Source: Methanobacterium sp. (lineage in GTDB: Archaea; Methanobacteriota; Methanobacteria; Methanobacteriales; Methanobacteriaceae). From it: DNA of 5,713 nucleotides. How positions within the stretch are numbered: position 1 is the first letter of the stretch; each line of letters opens with the position of its first letter. The stretch is taken from contig JAUNXM010000130.1 of the NCBI GenBank assembly GCA_030539815.1, positions 1 through 5,713 of the forward strand. Direction: 5' to 3'. The notes under the pieces are model-generated. The model saw only the letters and a list, made by a program, of their open reading frames with translations, searched no databases and was not told the origin of the DNA. A program made the translations under genes and the position numbers. Of this stretch, positions 1 through 5,713 are shown piece after piece.

Positions 1-55
1 GGATCTTGTTTGGATAGAAAGATTCTTGTTTGGATTTTCAGGATCTTGTTTGGAT
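1..55. repeat. Three short direct repeats with exact 20-bp period, cut by the window edge
   Basis: The 11-mer CTTGTTTGGAT occurs at 5-15, 25-35 and 45-55, exactly 20 bp apart. The first and third copies extend to GGATCTTGTTTGGAT (1-15, 41-55); the middle copy starts GATT instead of GGAT. The 9 bp between copies are not conserved. A partial echo, ATCTTGT, follows at 58-64. A 20-bp step is close to two helical turns, which would place each copy on nearly the same face of the DNA, as in multi-site protein binding. The period is not a multiple of three, which argues against a protein repeat. The array may continue upstream of the window. Confidence 0.7.
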
Positions 56-358
56 AAATCTTGTATAAAATATATTTCTGTTATTACCGGATGATTATTA
101 ATTTTTTTATGTATTTATCACTATCTTAAGGGTGTCTCCCAGATACACGTAAGTTGAGGTTCATAGCTGATTCACGATCATCACTGAATTCTTAAAAAAT
201 ATGTGAAATCTATCACTAAAAATAAGATAAACCATTTGTGTCTGTGATGTTAAATCTTAACTGCTAATAAAACCATAAATAAATACAGAGTCCTAGTGGG
301 GTTTAATTTACATATTAAACCTGGAAATCATAAATTATTATATAATGGCGGTCTTCAA
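56..358. other. AT-rich non-coding stretch upstream of the AAA+ ATPase gene
   Basis: No convincing gene was seen on either strand. The stretch has a partial inverted repeat, GTGTCT (132-137) against AGATACAC (141-148), and a weak ATTCA/TGAAT pair (170-174 and 185-189). The hexamer ATCACT occurs three times (117, 180, 212). None is strong enough to name. The last 85 bases hold the candidate promoter elements listed separately. Confidence 0.5.
274..345 (+). promoter_or_regulatory. Candidate TATA boxes for the AAA+ ATPase gene
   Basis: Two TATA-like elements precede the ATG at 359. One is CATAAATAAATAC at 274-286; with the usual archaeal distance of about 25 bp it would start transcription near 305 and give a leader of about 50 bases. 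The other is TTATATAA at 338-345, which would start transcription near 367, downstream of ATG 359, and would favour ATG 389 as the start. A weak ribosome binding site, GGCGGT, lies at 346-351 and fits ATG 359. The first box together with ATG 359 is the more consistent pairing. Confidence 0.35.
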
Positions 359-1701
<1,343 letters not shown>

Positions 1702-1705
<4 letters not shown>

Positions 1706-1731
1706 AGGTATTCTTCTTTAGCTACCTTTAA
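1702..1731 (+). terminator. Perfect 9-bp hairpin overlapping the ATPase stop codon, with T-rich loop
   Basis: TTAAAGGTA (1702-1710) and TACCTTTAA (1723-1731) are exact reverse complements with a 12-base pyrimidine-rich loop, TTCTTCTTTAGC. The stop codon TAA (1703-1705) is inside the left arm. T-rich stretches act as archaeal termination signals, so this may end the ATPase transcript or affect its 3' end. The palindrome could equally be a protein-binding site. Confidence 0.5.
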
Positions 1732-1755
1732 GTTGAAGGTATTCTTCTTTAGCTA
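1705..1755 (+). repeat. Exact 20-bp direct repeat with 31-bp period after the ATPase gene
   Basis: AAGGTATTCTTCTTTAGCTA occurs at 1705-1724 and again at 1736-1755. The 11-base spacer is only loosely conserved in what follows the second copy. The first copy supplies the left arm and loop of the hairpin at 1702-1731; the second copy has no matching right arm. Both carry the TTCTTCTTT tract, so the duplication may be a doubled T-rich termination signal. The first copy begins on the last base of the stop codon. Confidence 0.75.
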
Positions 1756-1920
1756 TCCACTAAACTGAAGTTATCCAACCAATCCAATGCAACCAAATAA
1801 TACAACTAGTAAATAGATTATCACTATAATAAATCCTTTAAAAAAAGAATAAAGCATATCAAAGGCCAATTAATCCCATATAATAGTATTACGGGCTGAT
1901 ATTCTCGTTATGGTTATGTG

Positions 1921-1992
1921 GGAAAATCTTTTTAAGCGGTTCTTGACAATATAAAAGAGGTTAAAATCATTACACTAAGAGGATGATTATAT
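1921..1992 (+). promoter_or_regulatory. Candidate promoter and ribosome binding site of purA
   Basis: GGAAAATCTTTTTAAG (1921-1936) resembles an archaeal BRE followed by a TATA box and would start transcription near 1957, giving a leader of about 35 bases. A second box, AATATAAA (1948-1955), would start it nearer 1980 and leave little room for the ribosome binding site. GAGGATGAT at 1979-1987 is a good archaeal Shine-Dalgarno match with suitable spacing to ATG 1993. The rest of the upstream gap (1756-1920) is AT-rich without a recognisable gene. Confidence 0.5.
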
Positions 1993-3015
<1,023 letters not shown>

Positions 3016-3047
3016 ATGGGTTATTAAACCCATATTTACCTTATTTT
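3016..3047 (+). terminator. Hairpin plus T-rich tail directly after purA
   Basis: ATGGGTT (3016-3022) and AACCCAT (3027-3033) form a perfect 7-bp stem with an ATTA loop, starting on the base after the stop codon. A T-rich stretch follows (3035-3047). A second, stronger T-tract lies at 3074-3090, with nine T in a row at 3074-3082 and five more at 3087-3091. Together these would end the purA transcript. Confidence 0.6.
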
Positions 3048-3295
3048 AGGATTAAATCCCCACCTCTTAAGCCTTTTTTTTTAATATTTTTATCATTATA
3101 TTCTTATCTTAACCGTTGATTGCACTTCTCTTATTTTTGAATCAACCCTATTTTAACTAAATTATTAACTTTCCAGACCCATACCATGCTCCATCCAACT
3201 ATTTACTCAAGAATTATTTACCACGGAGTACAATAATAAAACAAGGAAAAAAATTGAAAAAATAATCAATAAATAACTTGGAGAGTGGACTACCC
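3048..3295. promoter_or_regulatory. AT-rich leader region of the TIGR04076-DUF166 operon
   Basis: After the T-tract the gap holds a small palindrome GGATTAAATCC (3049-3059), an inverted repeat GTTGATT/AATCAAC (3115-3121 and 3140-3146, 18-base loop), and an A-rich stretch before the operon. AATAATAAAA (3232-3241) is the best TATA candidate; it would start transcription near 3263. GGAGAGTGG (3280-3288) is the only ribosome binding site candidate and sits 12 bases (from the end of GGAG) before ATG 3296, slightly far. No gene was seen here. Confidence 0.35.
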
Positions 3296-3613
3296 ATGCT
3301 GGAAATAACTGTCCATGAAATAAGGGGACACTGCCCGGTCTACAAGGAGGGGGACCGTATTGTTTTTAAAGATCCAGAAATTGACCTGGAGGAGACTGAT
3401 GCCCTGTGCACCCATGCATTGTCAACTATTCTACATTACACCACCCTCCTGGAACACCACTGGATACCCTTACAACTGGGACTAACCAGTGAAGGGGATC
3501 AGGAACACGCCTACCTGCAATGTGTAGATCCAGGTAAACCATACACGGATGGTGGTACTGTAATCTTCCGCTGCCGGAGGCTCCGGGATGCGGATAATCA
3601 GGAGGAACCATGA
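3296..3613 (+). CDS. TIGR04076-type small conserved protein
   Basis: The product is 105 residues. It matches from memory the TIGR04076 family of small methanogen and bacterial proteins: an N-terminal strand (EITVHEIRGHCPVYKEGD, 3-20), a conserved C13 followed by the YKxGD turn, a helix with C38 and HALS (40-43), and the block QCVDPG (75-80), PYT (82-84), GGTVIF (86-91). Cysteines are C13, C38, C76 and C93, so a metal- or redox-related role is possible but unproven. It has no membrane segment or signal peptide. An in-frame TTG at 3278 would add six residues, but it overlaps the GGAG ribosome binding site, so ATG 3296 is preferred. Its stop overlaps the next start as ATGA (3610-3613), so it is translationally coupled to the DUF166 gene and they probably act together. 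The family is recognised; its biochemical function is unknown. Confidence 0.8.
   Translation: MLEITVHEIRGHCPVYKEGDRIVFKDPEIDLEETDALCTHALSTILHYTTLLEHHWIPLQLGLTSEGDQEHAYLQCVDPGKPYTDGGTVIFRCRRLRDADNQEEP
3600..3605 (+). promoter_or_regulatory. Strong internal ribosome binding site AGGAGG for the DUF166 gene
   Basis: AGGAGG lies four bases before ATG 3610 and inside the last codons of the upstream gene. This fixes the DUF166 start and, with the ATGA overlap, points to coupled translation with reinitiation. Confidence 0.8.
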
Positions 3614-4506
3614 AAATCTACCTGCTAATATCTGGTAAGTACGGTAGCCGGGTGGTTAATAACCTGGCTGAACACGGTATGGCCAGTAACATCGTGGGAA
3701 TGGAAGAATATCCTGAAGATCTACCCCATTTCATTGATGACTTTTCCCAGTACATTCCCCAGACCCTACCTCCTGCGGATCTCATCCTGGCTGTTGGCCT
3801 ATCTGGGGATATAAACATGGTAGTCCCGGAGGTAGCCCAGAAAACCGGGGCTAAATCAGCCATAATCCCCATCTACAGCCCGGAACAAATGCCACCAGGA
3901 CTCCAGAAGGAAATCACCGAATCTGCCCCGGAAGTGAGGATCGTGTTCCCCAAACCCTTCTGCTCCCTGGAGCCAGTGGGGGATGCCCCTATTGATGAGT
4001 TCGCCATGCGATTCGGGAAACCCGTGCTTTATATCAAATCTGATAAGTTCATTAAAAAGGTGGAAGTCTTACGTGGCGCTCCCTGTGGGTCCACGGATTA
4101 CATTGCCAAGGGACTGTGGAGCATGCCGGTGAATGATGCTGAACTCAGTGCCACCCAGAAACTACACAATTACCCCTGCAATGCCAGCACCGACACTGAC
4201 CCTGCGGTGGGGGATACCAGCATGCACCTGGCCAGTTACCAGATCAAGGAAGCTGTGAAAAGGGGGCTGGGTTTTGCAGTTAAATCCGCAGTAGTGGACC
4301 AAGAAATTTGCAACACAGTCCGGTGTCAGGAGGAATGCCTGAAAAGCTGCCCCCAGGTACTGGTAGGGCTGGATACCATAACCATCACTGATGAGGGGAA
4401 AGCAGTAATTGATCCAGCCACATGTGGTTACTGTGAAATATGCCTGAAAGAATGCCCACTGGATGCCATTGAGATAGAAAACAGGAAATTTGAACTGGAA
4501 AGGTAG
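3610..4506 (+). CDS. DUF166 family protein with C-terminal two-cluster iron-sulfur domain
   Basis: The product is 298 residues. Residues 1 to about 225 form the DUF166 domain, starting with a Rossmann-like strand-turn (KIYLLISGKYGSRVVNNLAE), then ADLILAVGL (56-64) and a KPFCSLEPVGD block (115-125). Conserved-looking cysteines are C118, C159 (in GAPCGST) and C190 (in NYPCNAS). Residues 234-283 form a ferredoxin-like domain with eight cysteines: C234, C239, C243, C247-P, then the textbook C272, C275, C278, C282-P. The second set fits a [4Fe-4S] motif; the first is a looser C-x4-C-x3-C-x3-CP. DUF166 proteins have sometimes been labelled thymidylate synthase-related, without good support, and I recall a selenoprotein form named DfsP; no in-frame TGA is present here. 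The protein should be cytoplasmic. I infer electron transfer to the DUF166 domain; the reaction is unknown. Confidence 0.85.
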   Translation: MKIYLLISGKYGSRVVNNLAEHGMASNIVGMEEYPEDLPHFIDDFSQYIPQTLPPADLILAVGLSGDINMVVPEVAQKTGAKSAIIPIYSPEQMPPGLQKEITESAPEVRIVFPKPFCSLEPVGDAPIDEFAMRFGKPVLYIKSDKFIKKVEVLRGAPCGSTDYIAKGLWSMPVNDAELSATQKLHNYPCNASTDTDPAVGDTSMHLASYQIKEAVKRGLGFAVKSAVVDQEICNTVRCQEECLKSCPQVLVGLDTITITDEGKAVIDPATCGYCEICLKECPLDAIEIENRKFELER

Positions 4507-4554
4507 ATCATATCCTTAGGGTTATCATATCCACAGGGTTAAATCCTCAGGGTT
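4507..4554 (+). repeat. Tandem 17-17-14 bp repeat immediately after the first DUF166 gene
   Basis: ATCATATCCTTAGGGTT (4507-4523) is followed without a gap by ATCATATCCACAGGGTT (4524-4540) and a shortened third copy, AAATCCTCAGGGTT (4541-4554). Each copy carries ATCC-N3-AGGGTT. The array starts on the base after the stop codon. Inverted partners follow: AGGAT (4558-4562) for ATCCT (4543-4547), and AACCC (4570-4574) for GGGTT (4550-4554), so alternative hairpins could form in the transcript. A role in termination, or as a binding array, is possible. Confidence 0.7.
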
Positions 4555-4604
4555 TTTAGGATACCAGTTAACCCCCTACAAACTGTTCGTAACAAATATT
4601 ATAT

Positions 4605-4725
4605 GGATTCAAATGGAAATTCAAGCAAGTAGAATCCAAATAATAAAGTTAATGAGAATTCAAATGGAATAATCTTAATTGAATAAATCGTGTAAAGGTA
4701 ACCTAAAATTCAGTTGAATAAGTCT
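4605..4725. promoter_or_regulatory. Cluster of direct repeats and palindromes upstream of the small regulator gene
   Basis: ATTCAAATGGAA occurs exactly twice (4607-4618 and 4658-4669, 51 bp apart); the ATTC/GAAT ends make the second copy a gapped palindrome. ATTCAGTTGAAT (4708-4719) is a palindrome with ATTCA/TGAAT arms. TTGAATAAATC (4679-4689) and TTGAATAAGTC (4714-4724) are near-identical and 35 bp apart. GGATTC (4605-4610) pairs with GAATCC (4632-4637). This density of ATTCA/TGAAT-type half sites just before a DNA-binding protein gene suggests operators, possibly for self-regulation. A clear TATA box was not identified. Confidence 0.45.
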
Positions 4726-4773
4726 TAAGGTAAACAAAAAATATCCTAAATATGTTAATAAATAATTTAAAAA

Positions 4774-4779
4774 GGTGAT
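4774..4779 (+). promoter_or_regulatory. Ribosome binding site GGTGAT of the small winged-helix gene
   Basis: GGTGAT in AAAAGGTGAT matches the archaeal 16S 3' end and lies four bases before ATG 4784. A nearer ATG at 4780 would give only Met-Asn-Gly before a stop, so ATG 4784 is the real start. Confidence 0.75.
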
Positions 4780-4783
4780 ATGA

Positions 4784-4963
4784 ATGGATAACAAAGAAAA
4801 AGTGATCAAAGCTTTCAAAGACTCAGAAGAACCATTAAATGCCACTAAAGTCAGCCAGATATCTGGTGTGGAGAAAAAAGAAGTTGACAAGATCATGAAA
4901 GAACTTAAAAAAGACGAAACCATTATTTCCCCTAAACGGTGCTACTGGGCTTTAAAGGAATAA
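4784..4963 (+). CDS. Small winged-helix DNA-binding protein, 59 residues
   Basis: The product begins MDNKEKVIKAFKDSEEPLNA and is lysine- and glutamate-rich. Residues 4-13 fit a first helix, about 18-29 (LNATKVSQISGV) a second helix and turn, about 30-44 (EKKEVDKIMKELKKD) a recognition helix, and about 46-57 (IISPKRCYWAL) a short beta wing with C53. This is the minimal winged helix-turn-helix seen in many small methanogen proteins. It has a strong ribosome binding site. It lies between two DUF166 genes and follows a cluster of repeats and palindromes, so a local transcription regulator is likely. The single cysteine in the wing could sense redox state, but that is speculation. An open frame of 82 codons on the other strand is only its antisense shadow. 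The fold is fairly sure; the target is not. Confidence 0.8.
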   Translation: MDNKEKVIKAFKDSEEPLNATKVSQISGVEKKEVDKIMKELKKDETIISPKRCYWALKE

Positions 4964-4982
4964 AATAAACTTAATTTTAGAC

Positions 4983-5034
4983 AAAAAATGAGATTTTTTT
5001 TTAAATAACCAGTGGCTAATATTTTTTTCTTTTT
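4983..5034 (+). terminator. A/T hairpin and two T-tracts after the small regulator
   Basis: AAAAAAT (4983-4989) and ATTTTTT (4993-4999) could pair over a GAG loop, and the T run continues to 5002 (nine T from 4994). A second pyrimidine tract, TTTTTTTCTTTTT, lies at 5022-5034. Archaeal RNA polymerase stops at T-rich tracts, so two successive signals probably separate the regulator from the next DUF166 gene. Confidence 0.6.
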
Positions 5035-5074
5035 AAGGATAATTATCTCTAACCTCATTTTCTAGGGTTTATTT

Positions 5075-5090
5075 GGAGGTAAAAATGTAA
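5075..5090 (+). other. Well-formed ribosome binding site followed by a start-stop codon pair
   Basis: GGAGGT (5075-5080), four bases, then ATG (5085-5087) directly followed by TAA (5088-5090). The binding site and spacing look as good as those of real genes here, but the frame closes at once. The rest of the 4964-5287 gap holds no supported gene; the next ATG (5096) gives only 11 codons and is too far from the binding site. It may be the remnant of a lost gene, a start-stop element that parks ribosomes in the leader, or chance. Confidence 0.4.
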
Positions 5091-5181
5091 ATATCATGCT
5101 ATTAATGAAATTATCATTTAAATTACAGTAAAGGTACCCAAACTATATCTTTAAAGTCTTGGATTACTTCAAAGTATTGGC

Positions 5182-5283
5182 TTTATATCAACTAATTTAT
5201 TAATGACTTTTAATTATAGGACTAATTACTGATAGTTGTTCTTGATGGATTGTGTTTTTAGATAAAATGGGGAAAGAGGAGTG
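5182..5283 (+). promoter_or_regulatory. Candidate promoter and ribosome binding site of the second DUF166 gene
   Basis: TTTATATC (5182-5189) is the best TATA match in the gap and would start transcription near 5211, giving a leader of about 75 bases. TTTTAATTATAG (5208-5219) is an alternative with a shorter leader. GAGGAGTG (5276-5283) is a strong ribosome binding site four bases before ATG 5288. A six-codon frame (5267-5287) ends in TAA immediately before the ATG. Confidence 0.45.
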
Positions 5284-5287
5284 CTAA

Positions 5288-5713
<426 letters not shown>

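Noticed and set aside
1..55. CRISPR array
   Set aside because: Repeats are only 11-15 bp and spacers about 5-9 bp, far too short, and no cas gene is present.
296..358. N-terminal extension of the ATPase from GTG 296
   Set aside because: The 21 extra codons are AT-rich, have no ribosome binding site before GTG and contain a TATA-like box; ATG 359 has a GGCGGT site upstream.
3278..3295. TTG start six codons before the TIGR04076-type gene start
   Set aside because: The TTG overlaps the only ribosome binding site candidate (GGAG at 3280), and family members I recall start near MxxITV, as given by ATG 3296.
3426..3872. Minus-strand open frames of 61 and 84 codons
   Set aside because: They are antisense to the TIGR04076-type and DUF166 genes, whose protein motifs are clear.
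3610..4506. Thymidylate synthase
   Set aside because: DUF166 proteins have sometimes carried that label, but I see no thymidylate synthase catalytic motif, and the ferredoxin-like C-terminus does not fit that enzyme.
4675..4923. Minus-strand open frame of 82 codons that looks hydrophobic
   Set aside because: It is antisense to the winged-helix gene; the hydrophobic look comes from reading its Lys/Glu codons backwards, and the + strand gene has a strong ribosome binding site.
5096..5131. Eleven-codon frame after the start-stop pair
   Set aside because: It is 15 bases from the ribosome binding site, too far, and has no recognisable content.

Overview
The window looks like a methanogenic archaeon of the Methanobacteriales, most likely Methanobacterium or a close relative. 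This is inferred from several signs: a short archaeal-type adenylosuccinate synthetase of 340 residues; two members of the DUF166 family and a TIGR04076-type protein, both of which I know mainly from methanogens; archaeal ribosome binding sites such as GGTGAT and AGGAGG; TATA-like boxes; and T-tract terminators. Intergenic DNA is strongly AT-rich beside more balanced coding DNA. All recognised genes lie on the + strand. No rRNA, tRNA, CRISPR array or insertion sequence was seen.

Layout. Positions 1-55 hold three short repeats spaced exactly 20 bp apart, cut by the window edge, followed by AT-rich non-coding DNA. Positions 359-1705 encode a winged-helix plus AAA+ ATPase. Its stop codon lies inside a perfect 9-bp hairpin, and the T-rich loop is repeated 31 bp further on. 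Positions 1993-3015 encode PurA, with its own promoter, ribosome binding site and hairpin/T-tract terminator. Positions 3296-4506 form a two-gene operon: a small TIGR04076-type protein overlapping by ATGA a DUF166 protein that carries a C-terminal iron-sulfur domain. After it come a 17-bp tandem repeat and a cluster of repeats and palindromes. Next is a 59-residue winged-helix regulator (4784-4963, too short for many gene callers), then a 324-base gap with T-tracts and a well-spaced ribosome binding site that drives only ATG-TAA. A second DUF166 gene starts at 5288 and is cut by the window end.

How the genes may work together. The ATPase and PurA appear to be independent units. PurA makes adenylosuccinate from IMP in AMP synthesis. 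The right half is the most unusual part: two DUF166 paralogs (about 72% identical over 142 residues by hand count, without gaps) flank a tiny DNA-binding protein, and one of them is translationally coupled to a cysteine-containing partner and carries eight ferredoxin-type cysteines. I infer a redox-related, possibly locally regulated module of unknown function; the sequence alone does not prove this.
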